From the NCBI RefSeq assembly GCF_005146945.1, contig NZ_SWMS01000003.1, positions 1 through 64,000 on the forward strand: 64,000 nucleotides of DNA, in the 5' to 3' direction. The position numbers and the translations under genes were made by a program. Position 1 is the stretch's first letter, and each line of letters begins with the position of its first letter. The DNA comes from Prauserella endophytica. GTDB lineage: Bacteria > Actinomycetota > Actinomycetes > Mycobacteriales > Pseudonocardiaceae. Below the pieces are notes generated by a model that was not told the DNA's origin, did no database searches, and worked only from the letters and a program-made list of their open reading frames with translations. This document shows positions 33,796 through 42,612 of this stretch, piece after piece.

Positions 33796-34953
33796 TCAGG
33801 TCTCGTCGGCGGGCGCGGCGAGCGGGATGTCGTTGGCGCCCGCCCACCCGGCGAGGTCGTCGCGCTGGATCGCTGCCGCGAGCAGGTCCGGGAACTTCCC
33901 GGGAGTGCAGGCGAACGTCGGAACGCCCAGCGCGGCCAGCGCGGCGGCGTTGTCGTGGTCGTAGGCGGGCGCGCCGTCGTCGCTGAGCGCGAGCAGGCAC
34001 ACCACCTGCATCTCACTGGCGACCATGGCCTGCGCGCGGCGCAGCATCTCGTCGTTGTCACCGCCCTCGTAGAGGTCGCTGATCAGCACGAAGATGGTGT
34101 CCCTCGGGTTGGCGACCCGCGACTGGCAGTAGGCGAGCGCGGCGTTGATGTCGGTGCCGCCGCCCAGCTGCACCCCGAACAGCAGCTCGACCGGGTCCGA
34201 TACCGCGTCGGTGAGGTCGGCGATCTCCGTGTCGAAGGCGATCACCTGCGTGCGCAGCGAGCGGATCGAGGCGAGCACCGCGCCGAACACGCCCGCGTAT
34301 ACCACCGACGCCGCCATGGAGCCGCTCTGGTCGAGGCACAGCACCACCTCCCGGCTCACCTGGGGGAGCCTGCGGCCGTAGCCGAGGAGCCGCTCGGGCA
34401 CCACGGTCCGGTGCGCGGGCTGGTAGTGCTTGAGGTTCGCGAGGATCGTGCGGTTCCAGTCGATGTCGCCCGCCCTCGGCCTGCTCGTGCGCCCTGCCCG
34501 GTGCAGCGCACCGGTCACGGCCTGGCGCGTGGGCTGCGCGAGCTTGCGCTCCAGCTCGTCGACCACCTGCCGCACCACGGCGCGCGCGGTCTCCCGCGAC
34601 CGCTCCGGAATGGCCTGGTTGAGGCTCAGCAGGGTGCCCACGAGGTGCACGTCGGGCTGCACCGACTCCAGCAGCTCCGGTTCCAGCAGCAGCTGCCGCA
34701 GCCCCAGCCGGTCCATCGCGTCGCGCTGCATCACCTGCACCACCGACGCCGGGAAGTAGCCGCGGATGTCCCCGAGCCAGCGCGCGACCCTCGGCGACGA
34801 CCCGCCGAGCCCACCGCCGCGTTTCTCCTTGCCGTACAACGCCTCCAGTGTGCCGTCGCGCTTGCGGTCCACACCGGACAGCTCCTCGCCGGTGCCGTCG
34901 GCGTCGCCACCGCCGAGGATCAGCCGCCAGCGGCGGAGCCGGTCGTCGCTCAT
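33796..34953 (-). CDS. VWA-domain protein of the MoxR/SWIM operon
   Basis: 385 residues. The N-terminal half (about 1-195) is helical and Arg-rich; the VWA domain (about 200-370) has the MIDAS motif DQSGS in VVLCLDQSGSMAAS, a conserved Thr in GGGTDINAAL, and a last Asp in LISDLYEGG. Proteins of this type pair with MoxR ATPases and present a metal-bridged ligand, by analogy with ViaA, NorD and CbbO. It is the last gene of the five-gene operon; its ATG overlaps the DUF5682 stop by 4 bp. Size and order recall E. coli YehP. Confidence 0.88.
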   Translation of the reverse strand: MSDDRLRRWRLILGGGDADGTGEELSGVDRKRDGTLEALYGKEKRGGGLGGSSPRVARWLGDIRGYFPASVVQVMQRDAMDRLGLRQLLLEPELLESVQPDVHLVGTLLSLNQAIPERSRETARAVVRQVVDELERKLAQPTRQAVTGALHRAGRTSRPRAGDIDWNRTILANLKHYQPAHRTVVPERLLGYGRRLPQVSREVVLCLDQSGSMAASVVYAGVFGAVLASIRSLRTQVIAFDTEIADLTDAVSDPVELLFGVQLGGGTDINAALAYCQSRVANPRDTIFVLISDLYEGGDNDEMLRRAQAMVASEMQVVCLLALSDDGAPAYDHDNAAALAALGVPTFACTPGKFPDLLAAAIQRDDLAGWAGANDIPLAAPADET

Positions 34954-37145
34954 CGGTCGCTCCCCAGCAGGTCGAGGATCTTCGGCACGACACGGGCGGC
35001 GCGATCGGTGTCGACGTCGGCGGCGCCGGGCACGGGTGCGGTGCCGCCGCGGCCGAGGCGCGCGACCTGCTCGCCGATCCCGCGCCGCTCGGCGGCCGTG
35101 AACGCCGAGAACGTGCGCCGCAGCAATGGCAGCAGGTGGTCGAACACGTCGCCGTCGACGCTCGTCGTCCACCGGTCGACCACCGCGAGCAGCTCCGGTT
35201 CGTGGATCAGCAGGGCCGCCTCGCCGGACAGGAACCCGTCGAGCCACGCCGCGGCGCGGACCGCGTCGGCGCCGGGGGACAGGCGAAGCGACAGGCGGCG
35301 GCCCGCCTCGTCCACGTCGATCAGCGTGGCGTCCAGCAGCAGGCGCGTGGCCCGGCCCGCCACGAGCCCGTGCACGCCCTCCTGCTCGGCGACCGCCGCG
35401 AGCGCCCGGTGCCATTCCGTCCGCAGCTCGTCCTGGTCGAGCAGGGCGATCCCGCGCTGGACGCCGTCAACGAGGTCGCGCAGCGTGGCGGCGGCATCGT
35501 CGTCCAGCGCGGCGCACGCGGCCGGCAGGCCGACCGTCACGCGCGTGACGACGCCGGACAGCACCCGTTGCACCAGCTCGGTGTCGGCGCGCCGCACGTT
35601 GCCGTAACGGCGGACCCTCGCCATCGGCTCCACCGCCGCCATGAGCCGCGTTGTGTCGTGCTGACGCGCCGCTCGCTCGTCGAGCGCCGCGAGCACGGTC
35701 GCCAGCGCGTCTCCCAGGTCGGCGACGAGCGTGGTCTCCACCAGCTCCGCGAGTGCGGCGACGTCGGCGTCGGCCGCACGCTGGGTGACCACCGCCGACG
35801 CCGCGGAGACGATCGTGGAGCCGTGCCCGCTGGCCTCGATCAGCGCGACGTCCAGCTCGGGCCGCCAGCGCAGGGTCCACGACTCCCGGAACGTGCCGCG
35901 GGTGCGCCCGGTGTCGGCGGGCTCGCCCCACGGCACGTCCAGCAGCAGGAGCCGGTGCAGCAGCTTGCTGCGCTCCAGATGGGACGGCGTGCGCAGGTCC
36001 AGGTCGAGCGTCTGCTCGGCCGCGCTCTGCTTGAGCCGCAGGCGTTTCCGCGTCGCGGCGAGGTCGCGGGCCAGCGGCACCATGGGCGTGTCGCCGGGCA
36101 CGTGGCCGAGGACGTCGCCGACGAGCAGCTCGCGGGCCACGAGCCGCATCGGCACCGGGGAGCCGCCGCTGAGCACCGCCTGCGCCGACTCCATCACCTC
36201 GGCCAGCCCCGGCAGCGGCCTGCCGCGCAGCCCGGCGAGGGCGTGCGCGAGCCGCACCGCCTCGATCACCGAGGAGGGCGAGGTGTCGTACTGCTCCCGG
36301 CGCAGGAGCCCGGCCACGCGCACGAGCCACCGCCCGACGACCTCGTCGGGCGCGGTGAACAGGTGGTGGTACCAGCCTGGAGAGGTCACGCCCGCGCCGT
36401 AGCCGCTGGTCCTCGCGAGCCTGCCCGAGGTCCACGGCACCCACGTCGCCGCGACCTTCACCGAGCGCAGGCCCTTGAGCAGGCGCGTGTCCGACGCCTG
36501 CGTGGGGAAGTCGCCGGGCACCAGGACCGGCGCGTGCCAGGCGCCGCACACCACGGCGATCGGGCCCGGCTCGGTGCGCAACGCGGCGCGCAGCACCCGC
36601 CGCATCGCGGCCTCCCTGCGCAGGGTCGGGATACCGATCTCCCTGCCCTCGCGCAGGGTGCGCATGGCGTTCAGCACCGCGGCGAACACGTCGAGCCCGT
36701 GGTAGCGCAGCTCGATGGCGTCCTCCCACCACCGTTCCGCGTCGTCGTGGCCCGCGGCCTCGGCGAGGGCCGCGAGCGGGTCGAAGCGCGCCTCATCGTC
36801 CTCGCTTTCGCCGAGGGCGAAGGCGTTGGCGGCGGGCAGGTCGAGGAAGCGGGCGGGTCTGCCGTGCCCGGCCGCCCAGCGCAGCGCGACCCACTCGGGC
36901 GAGAACGCCGCCATCGGGTAGAACGCCGAGGACGCCGGGTCGGCGACGGCGTAGACGAGCCCCGCGACGGGTGGCTCCATCTCCGCCGACGCGGCGAGCG
37001 GCGCCACCGAGTCCAGCTCCGGCGGCCCCTCGATGAGCACGAGCGCGGGGGAGAGCTCGTCGAGCGCGGCCCGCACGGCGCGCGCCGAGCCGGGCCCGTG
37101 ATGCCGGATGCCCAGCACGTGCACCCGGCCGCCTTCGGTGTTCAC
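34950..37145 (-). CDS. DUF5682 protein of the MoxR/VWA operon
   Basis: 731 residues. The N-terminus (VHVLGIRHHGPGSARAV, then ALVLIEGPPELD) and a later IAVVCGAWHAPVL near residue 200 space His and Glu residues in the way seen in the TIKI/TraB/ChaN/erythromycin-esterase hydrolases, so a metal-dependent hydrolase domain is suggested but not proven. The rest is helical, without recognised motifs. GTG at 37145 overlaps the ATPase stop (GTGA). Corresponds in position and size to E. coli YehM. Confidence 0.85.
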   Translation of the reverse strand: MNTEGGRVHVLGIRHHGPGSARAVRAALDELSPALVLIEGPPELDSVAPLAASAEMEPPVAGLVYAVADPASSAFYPMAAFSPEWVALRWAAGHGRPARFLDLPAANAFALGESEDDEARFDPLAALAEAAGHDDAERWWEDAIELRYHGLDVFAAVLNAMRTLREGREIGIPTLRREAAMRRVLRAALRTEPGPIAVVCGAWHAPVLVPGDFPTQASDTRLLKGLRSVKVAATWVPWTSGRLARTSGYGAGVTSPGWYHHLFTAPDEVVGRWLVRVAGLLRREQYDTSPSSVIEAVRLAHALAGLRGRPLPGLAEVMESAQAVLSGGSPVPMRLVARELLVGDVLGHVPGDTPMVPLARDLAATRKRLRLKQSAAEQTLDLDLRTPSHLERSKLLHRLLLLDVPWGEPADTGRTRGTFRESWTLRWRPELDVALIEASGHGSTIVSAASAVVTQRAADADVAALAELVETTLVADLGDALATVLAALDERAARQHDTTRLMAAVEPMARVRRYGNVRRADTELVQRVLSGVVTRVTVGLPAACAALDDDAAATLRDLVDGVQRGIALLDQDELRTEWHRALAAVAEQEGVHGLVAGRATRLLLDATLIDVDEAGRRLSLRLSPGADAVRAAAWLDGFLSGEAALLIHEPELLAVVDRWTTSVDGDVFDHLLPLLRRTFSAFTAAERRGIGEQVARLGRGGTAPVPGAADVDTDRAARVVPKILDLLGSDR

Positions 37146-38230
37146 ACCAGCTCGCGGCACGCCCGGTACAGGTCGGACCACGGCTTGCGCTCCCGCACCA
37201 CCGCCTCCAGGTACTCCTGCCAGACGAGCCGGTCGGCCACCGGGTCCTTCACCACCGCGCCGTGCAGGCCCGCGGCGATGTCGGAGGCACGCACCACACC
37301 GTCGCCGAAGTGCGCGGCGAGCGCGATACCGCTCGTCATCACCGAGATCGCCTCGGCGGTGCTGAGCGTGCCCGACGGGGACTTGATCTTCGTGCGGCCG
37401 TCGGCGGTGACGCCGTCGCGCAGCTCGCGGAACACCGTGACCACCCTGCGGATCTCGTCCACCGCCTCCAGCTCCGCGGGCAGTCGCAGTGTCTCGCCGA
37501 GCTGGCTCACCCGCAGCCGCACGATCTCCACCTCGGAGTCGGCGTCTTCCGGCAGCGGGAGCACGACGACGTTGAACCGCCGCTTGAGCGCGGCCGACAG
37601 CTCGTTGACGCCGCGGTCGCGGTCGTTGGCGGTGGCGATCACGTTGAACCCGGCGAGCGCCTGCACCTCGTCGTCCAGTTCCGGGATCGGCAGCGCCTTC
37701 TCGCTGAGCACCGTGATCAGCGCGTCCTGCACGTCCGAGGGAATGCGGGTGAGCTCCTCGACACGGGCGATGCCGCCGCTCTCCATCGCGCGCAGCACCG
37801 GACTGGCCACCATGGCGCCGCGCGACGGGCCCTCGGCCAGCAGCCGCGCGTAGTTCCAGCCGTAGCGGATCGCCTCCTCCGCCGTGCCGCTGGTGCCCTG
37901 CACGAGCTGGGTGGAGTCGCCCGAGATCGCGGCCGCGAGGTGCTCGGACAGCCAGGTCTTCGCCGTGCCGGGAACGCCGAGCAGCAGCAGCGCCCGGTCG
38001 GTGGCCAGCGTCGCGATGGCGACCTCGACCAGTCTGCGGGAGCCGAGGTACTTGGGCGTGATCGGTGTGCCGTCGGGCGTCTCGCCGCCGAGCACGTAGG
38101 TGGCCACGGCCCACGGGGAGAGCCGCCAGTTGGGCGGGCGCGGCCGCCCGTCGGACCTGGCGAGCGCGGCCAGCTCCTCGGCGTGCTGCACCTCTGCGTG
38201 CGCGCGCAGGATGGAGGGCACGTCGGTCAT
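37142..38230 (-). CDS. MoxR-type AAA+ ATPase
   Basis: 362 residues. Walker A LLLGVPGTAKTWL lies near residue 75, sensor-1 region FNVIATANDRDRG near 178, and the arginine-finger stretch ELSAALKRRFNVV near 195. The Walker B region reads GGIARVEELTR, with Glu-Glu in place of the usual Asp-Glu. MoxR ATPases form hexamers that remodel client proteins together with a VWA partner, here the gene at 33796. The ATG overlaps the DUF5691 stop by 4 bp. Resembles E. coli YehL in size. Confidence 0.9.
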   Translation of the reverse strand: MTDVPSILRAHAEVQHAEELAALARSDGRPRPPNWRLSPWAVATYVLGGETPDGTPITPKYLGSRRLVEVAIATLATDRALLLLGVPGTAKTWLSEHLAAAISGDSTQLVQGTSGTAEEAIRYGWNYARLLAEGPSRGAMVASPVLRAMESGGIARVEELTRIPSDVQDALITVLSEKALPIPELDDEVQALAGFNVIATANDRDRGVNELSAALKRRFNVVVLPLPEDADSEVEIVRLRVSQLGETLRLPAELEAVDEIRRVVTVFRELRDGVTADGRTKIKSPSGTLSTAEAISVMTSGIALAAHFGDGVVRASDIAAGLHGAVVKDPVADRLVWQEYLEAVVRERKPWSDLYRACRELV

Positions 38231-39636
38231 GTGAACTCCTGCTGGATCGTGCGGCGGATGGTCAGCGCGTGGGCGAGGCCGCGCAGCATACGGCGTCGTG
38301 CCCGCTTGTCGTGGGAGGTCTCGGCGAGCCAGCCCTCGACCTTCGGCAGCGCGGCCGGGTCGAGCCGCTCGGTGAGCGCGCCGTAGGCCGCGGTCAGCAC
38401 CCGGTCGGTCCGCACGTCCCGCAGGCGCTCGACCACGTCGGCGGAGAACGAGGCGGGCCACGGGCCGGGGCACGCGGCGAGCAGGCCGGCGTAGCGCGCG
38501 TCGACGGTGGGTCGCACGGCCACGATCGGCGTGGCCAGCTCAGGGGGCAGCGCCGCGAGCAGCTCAGGGCTGGGGTTCGCCTCGGCGAGCGCGGCGAGCC
38601 ACGCGGTGTCGCGCTGCCGCAGGGCCGCCTTGGTCCACCCCGCGACCAGCTCCTCGGGCGCGCCCCGGAGGTCGGGCAGCGGGGGCAGCGGAGCCGAGCC
38701 GGCCAGCTGGACGAGCCACGACGCACGCGGGCCGTGGCCAGGCTCGCGCTGGTCGGTGATGCCGTCCCTGCGGGCGGCCGCGTCGAGTTCCGTGGGCAGC
38801 TCCACCGTGCCGTCTCCCCGGGTCAGCGTGCGGATCCGCTCGGCCATCCTGGCCGCGCGGCGGGAACGGGGCAGCCGGTCGAGCAGGGCCGCCGCGGCCG
38901 CGCGCACGGTCGCCGCGCGATCGTCCAATGCCGACTCCAGGAACTCTTCGTCCGAATCGGACAGTCCCGTGCCGAGCGCGTCGAGCAGCGCGGCCCGCGT
39001 GGCGGCCTGCTCGCCGGCCCACGTCCGCTCCACCAGTTCGCGGGCGAACGCGGGATCGGTGCGGCGCAAGGCGGTCAGCAGCGCGAGCCGGTCGGCCTTC
39101 GTCGCCGTGGCGAACCGCTCGGCGACATCGGCGCCGACGTCCGTGGCCGTGGCCCATGCCCACCGCCGGTTGCGCTCCGCGAGCCACGCGCCCCTCGGGC
39201 CCGCGGCGGCGCGCACGTCGTCACGCAGGCCCTGGTCGAGCGTGGCGAGCTGCAGCAGCGGCACCAGCAGCCGCACGGGCGGGCGTCGCCCCGCGGCCAC
39301 ACACGCGCGCAGCCATTGCCCGGCGAGCATCTCGTTCCCACCGTCCACGCGCACGCCCCGGTCGAGCAGCAGCTCCAGCAGCTGGGCCGCGGTCGCCGAG
39401 CACTCCGGCCGCTGGTCGGGCTCCGCGGGCGCGGGCGGCTCGCCCCGCCACGTCGGCGGCAGCCAGCCGGCCTTCCGGTAGGTGGCGAGCACGGCGGCCG
39501 ACGCCAGCACCCCCGCCTCGGCCGCCTCGACGGCGAGCGAGCCGGGCTCGACCACCCCCGCGAGCACGTCGCCGGGCACCGCCCGCCGTCCCGTGCCGAC
39601 GAGCGCCGCGCCGAGCAGCGCGTCCCAGTCGCTCAC
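38227..39636 (-). CDS. DUF5691 protein of the MoxR/VWA operon
   Basis: 469 residues, Ala- and Leu-rich, built largely of helices with a repeat-like look (for example NEMLAGQWLRACVAAGRRPPVRLLVPLLQLA, then LLTALRRTDPAFARELVER). This suggests a HEAT/ARM-like scaffold. No catalytic motif seen. GTG at 39636 overlaps the SWIM gene stop by 4 bp. The family occurs, to my knowledge, mainly in this operon type. Confidence 0.8.
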   Translation of the reverse strand: MSDWDALLGAALVGTGRRAVPGDVLAGVVEPGSLAVEAAEAGVLASAAVLATYRKAGWLPPTWRGEPPAPAEPDQRPECSATAAQLLELLLDRGVRVDGGNEMLAGQWLRACVAAGRRPPVRLLVPLLQLATLDQGLRDDVRAAAGPRGAWLAERNRRWAWATATDVGADVAERFATATKADRLALLTALRRTDPAFARELVERTWAGEQAATRAALLDALGTGLSDSDEEFLESALDDRAATVRAAAAALLDRLPRSRRAARMAERIRTLTRGDGTVELPTELDAAARRDGITDQREPGHGPRASWLVQLAGSAPLPPLPDLRGAPEELVAGWTKAALRQRDTAWLAALAEANPSPELLAALPPELATPIVAVRPTVDARYAGLLAACPGPWPASFSADVVERLRDVRTDRVLTAAYGALTERLDPAALPKVEGWLAETSHDKRARRRMLRGLAHALTIRRTIQQEFT

Positions 39637-40943
39637 ACCGACACCAGCCTGCCGTCGCTGACGACGCTGCACGGGTGAACGTGCTCGTCGATCCACTCGC
39701 CGAACAGGTCCACCGGGTGCCCGCCGGACAGCGCGAGCAGCGGCCACACATCCGTGCCCTCCGCGACCGGCAGCGCGTGGCCCTCGCGGTCGACGAGCAC
39801 CGTGCGCTCGCCGCCGGCGGGGACGACGGTGACGGCGTGCAGCGCCAGCGGGATGCGATCGAGCCACGGGTTCCCGGCCAGCCAGGTCGCGGCGCGGTCG
39901 AGCGCGGCGGGCACGCTGTCGGCCACCGGCAGGCCCTCGCCGGTGGTCACCGTCTGCTCCCCGGCGAGCAGGGCGCGCCTCGGCTCGGCGCCGGGGTAGA
40001 GGGCCAGCTCGCCGTCGAGCACCGACCCGAGCACGTGGGGCACCCGCAGCGACCCGCCCGCCGCGGCGAAGTCGAGCAGCACCACCGTCTGCCCGGTGCG
40101 CTCGCCGTAGAGCCAGGTCCGCTGGGAGAGCAGGCGCTCGTCCTCGTCCTGGCGCAGCCCGAGCACCCACCACCGGTCACGCACACGCTCACCGGCGAGG
40201 ATCTCCTCGGAGCGGCGGGGCCAGCCGAGCAGCGCGCGCAGGTCGCCCAGCTCGGCAGGGGAGAGCGACGCGCGCCGCCGCCACGCGCGCACCGCGAGGT
40301 ACCAGCGCCCGAGCTGGGCCAGCAGGTGCGCGGCCCAGTCCGGCCTCGCGTGCACGGCGCCGCCCAGCGCGCGGACTCGCTCCGCGAGGCCCGGCACCTG
40401 CGCGTCCACGAGTCGCGCGGCCGCGGTCTCCCAGAAGTCAGGAGGCTGCGTGCGCGCCCCGGCCAGCCCCTGGCGCACCAGGTCGAACAGCCAGCGCTCG
40501 AACTCGTCCAGCCCGGCGCTCATCAGGCTCTCGCGCTCCGCCTGCCGTTTCGCCGCGGCCTCGGGGTCACCGGCCGGCTCGGCGCGGCCCGCCATCCGGG
40601 CCGCGCGCTCCGCCCGTTCGTGCGCCCAGTCCGCCGCGAACGGAGACGCCTCGTCGAGGTCGGCGACCGTGCCGTCGTTGGCCGCCCACAGCAGCAACAG
40701 TGCGAGCCCGTGCTTGCAGGGGAACTTGCGGCTGGGGCACGTGCACCGGAACGCGGGCTCGTGCAGATCCACCGTCACCTGGTACGGCTCGCGGGCGCTG
40801 CCCTGGCACTTGCCCCACACCAGCGACTCCGTGCTGCCGAGCGCCGACCACGTGCCCGGCCTCGCGAGTGAGCGGGCAGCGCGCGCCGACGCGCCGTCGG
40901 GGGCGAGCCGGAGCACCCGGTCCACCGTCCACCGCGAGCCCAC
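39633..40943 (-). CDS. SWIM zinc-finger protein, first gene of the MoxR/VWA operon
   Basis: 436 residues. The SWIM motif CxCx(n)CxH is seen as FRCTCPSRKFPCKHGLALL, near residues 62-80, preceded by the usual basic N-terminal strand region. SWIM fingers bind zinc and can contact DNA or proteins. A long helical and beta region of unknown fold follows. The GTG at 40943 gives the natural family start VGSRWTVDRVL. It opens the operon and would be transcribed from a promoter near 40990. Comparable to E. coli YehQ. Confidence 0.88.
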   Translation of the reverse strand: MGSRWTVDRVLRLAPDGASARAARSLARPGTWSALGSTESLVWGKCQGSAREPYQVTVDLHEPAFRCTCPSRKFPCKHGLALLLLWAANDGTVADLDEASPFAADWAHERAERAARMAGRAEPAGDPEAAAKRQAERESLMSAGLDEFERWLFDLVRQGLAGARTQPPDFWETAAARLVDAQVPGLAERVRALGGAVHARPDWAAHLLAQLGRWYLAVRAWRRRASLSPAELGDLRALLGWPRRSEEILAGERVRDRWWVLGLRQDEDERLLSQRTWLYGERTGQTVVLLDFAAAGGSLRVPHVLGSVLDGELALYPGAEPRRALLAGEQTVTTGEGLPVADSVPAALDRAATWLAGNPWLDRIPLALHAVTVVPAGGERTVLVDREGHALPVAEGTDVWPLLALSGGHPVDLFGEWIDEHVHPCSVVSDGRLVSV

Positions 40944-40972
40944 GCCACGTCCTTTCCCGCCACGGCACCGCC

Positions 40973-41008
40973 CCTGTCGGGCCAACCCTAGCCCCCGGCA
41001 CCGACAGG
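40973..41008 (-). promoter_or_regulatory. Promoter region and palindrome of the SWIM/MoxR operon
   Basis: Perfect 8-bp arms CCTGTCGG (40973-40980) and CCGACAGG (41001-41008), 20 bp apart, flank a TAGGGT -10-like hexamer on the minus strand about 45 bp before the SWIM start. No clear -35 box. The arrangement suggests a repressor site straddling the promoter. Confidence 0.45.
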
Positions 41009-41041
41009 CATGACGTGCCCGCGCTCCCGCTGGAACCCCGT

Positions 41042-41098
41042 CCGCAGTGAAGGCCACCTTGCCTGCGTTGAACGCAGTGATGGTGGCCTTCACTGCGG
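41042..41098. repeat. Imperfect palindrome, GTGAAGGCCACC family
   Basis: Perfect 17-bp outer arms (41042-41058 and 41082-41098) and a 6-bp inner stem (41063-41068 with 41072-41077) separated by mismatched bases. It lies between the divergent-facing ends of the SWIM operon promoter and the 3' end of the regulator gene. The sequence is closest to the copy at 5493. Confidence 0.82.
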
Positions 41099-41110
41099 TT
41101 CGGCCTCGAG

Positions 41111-42538
41111 CTAGGAGCGGCCCGGCAGTTTGATGCCGTACTGCGCCATCTTGCGGTAGACGGTGGCGCGCCCCATACCGAGCCGCTGCGCCGCCTGGGC
41201 GACGGTGGTGCCGGGCTCGGTGAGGCACCGCACGAGCTCGTCGCGTTCCAGCGCCTGAAGCCTGCTCAGCGGGCGGCTCGCCCCGGCGAACACCTCGGCG
41301 GGCAGGTGCTGGACGTCGATGACCTCGGCCCGGGTGGCCGCCTCGCGCACCACCTGACGCAGCTGCCTGACGTTGCCGGGCCACTCGTAGCCCTTCAGCG
41401 CGCGGGCGGCCGAGGGCGTGAACGTGACCGCGCGGTGCCGGTCGGTCAGGGCGAAGTGGTGGGCCAGCGCGAGCACGTCGTCGGGCCGGCCGCGCAGCGG
41501 CGGCACCTCGACCACCGCGTCCACCAGCGGCGTCAGTGGCTCGGGAAGGGCGTCGAACGACTCGGCCGTCAGCGCGAACGGCTGCAGGCCCTCACGTGTG
41601 CGGACCGACGTGAAGATCCGGGCCAGCTCCGTGGCCGCCCACGCGGGCAGCGTGTCGACTCCGGACACGATCACGCACGTGTCGTCCTTCTCCAGCTCGG
41701 GGGTCCACAGCGTCAGCCACGCCTCGACGTCCTCCGGCGCCGGCGTGCGGGCGCTCAGCACTCGTTCCCTCGCGCGCAGCTCACGCCGGGCCAGTGACAC
41801 CAAGGCCGTCTTGCCCGCGCCTGGCTCACCCGTCACCGCCACGACCTTGCCCCGCTCCAGCGCGGCGCGGGCCTGCCCGACCGCGCCGGTCCAGCAGGGC
41901 GACAGCGGCTCGTCCCGGTGCTGCAGCCGGTCGGCGTACACGCGGAAGACCTCGCCCCTCGGGGTCGGCCGCACCTTGCGGCCCGACCCCCTGGCCAGCA
42001 TCAGCGCCGCCGTGTTGCCCGCGGCGGCCTGGGCGAGTGCCAGCAGCAACTCCGACGACGAGTCCGACCAGGTCGTGAGGTTGACGCTGCCGGCGAGCCC
42101 GCCCGTGTGCGGATCGGGCACGGGCACGGCCGCGCAGGTGTAGCCGCGCAGGCCCGTGCAGAAGTGCTCCTCGGCCCGCACCAGTGACGGAGCGCGATCG
42201 GCGAGTGCCAGCCCGAGGCCGTTGGTGCCCGCGTTGCGCTCGGCGAAGTAGAAGCCGGGGGCCAGGTGAACGCCGTCGAGCGAGCGGTTGATGGCGGAGT
42301 CGTTGCACAGCCTCGCCAGCACCAGGCCGTCACCGTCAGTGATCATCAGGCTGATCGGTTCGTTCGCGAGCGTGGTCTGCAGGCCCCGCAGCACCTCGGT
42401 GCCGCACTCGTAGAGCAGCGAGCCGGTGTCGACCGAACCGGTGAACACGGGACGCATCTCGTCCTCCGTGAGGCCGTACCGCTCGCTGCGCAGCCAGGAC
42501 GCGCGCAGGCGCGGCGCCACGGCGACCGACTTCTCCAC
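41111..42538 (-). CDS. AcoR/MimR-like Fis-family activator without sigma-54 loop
   Basis: 475 residues: a GAF-type sensor region (about 35-200), an AAA+ domain with Walker A VTGEPGAGKTALV near residue 238, and a C-terminal Fis-type helix-turn-helix (TTVAQAAQRLGMGRATVYRKMAQYGI). The GAFTGA loop that contacts sigma-54 is absent, fitting actinobacteria, which lack sigma-54. MimR of mycobacteria is the known relative and activates the propane/phenol monooxygenase genes. The GTG at 42538 has a GGGAGG site and is preferred over the upstream GTG at 42592. Divergent from the amidohydrolase operon. Confidence 0.85.
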   Translation of the reverse strand: MEKSVAVAPRLRASWLRSERYGLTEDEMRPVFTGSVDTGSLLYECGTEVLRGLQTTLANEPISLMITDGDGLVLARLCNDSAINRSLDGVHLAPGFYFAERNAGTNGLGLALADRAPSLVRAEEHFCTGLRGYTCAAVPVPDPHTGGLAGSVNLTTWSDSSSELLLALAQAAAGNTAALMLARGSGRKVRPTPRGEVFRVYADRLQHRDEPLSPCWTGAVGQARAALERGKVVAVTGEPGAGKTALVSLARRELRARERVLSARTPAPEDVEAWLTLWTPELEKDDTCVIVSGVDTLPAWAATELARIFTSVRTREGLQPFALTAESFDALPEPLTPLVDAVVEVPPLRGRPDDVLALAHHFALTDRHRAVTFTPSAARALKGYEWPGNVRQLRQVVREAATRAEVIDVQHLPAEVFAGASRPLSRLQALERDELVRCLTEPGTTVAQAAQRLGMGRATVYRKMAQYGIKLPGRS

Positions 42539-42612
42539 ATCGACCTCCCTGGACGCGACGTTGCGACCACGGCAACGGTACTGGCCCGTCACGCGACCTC
42601 CACCATGCGCGA

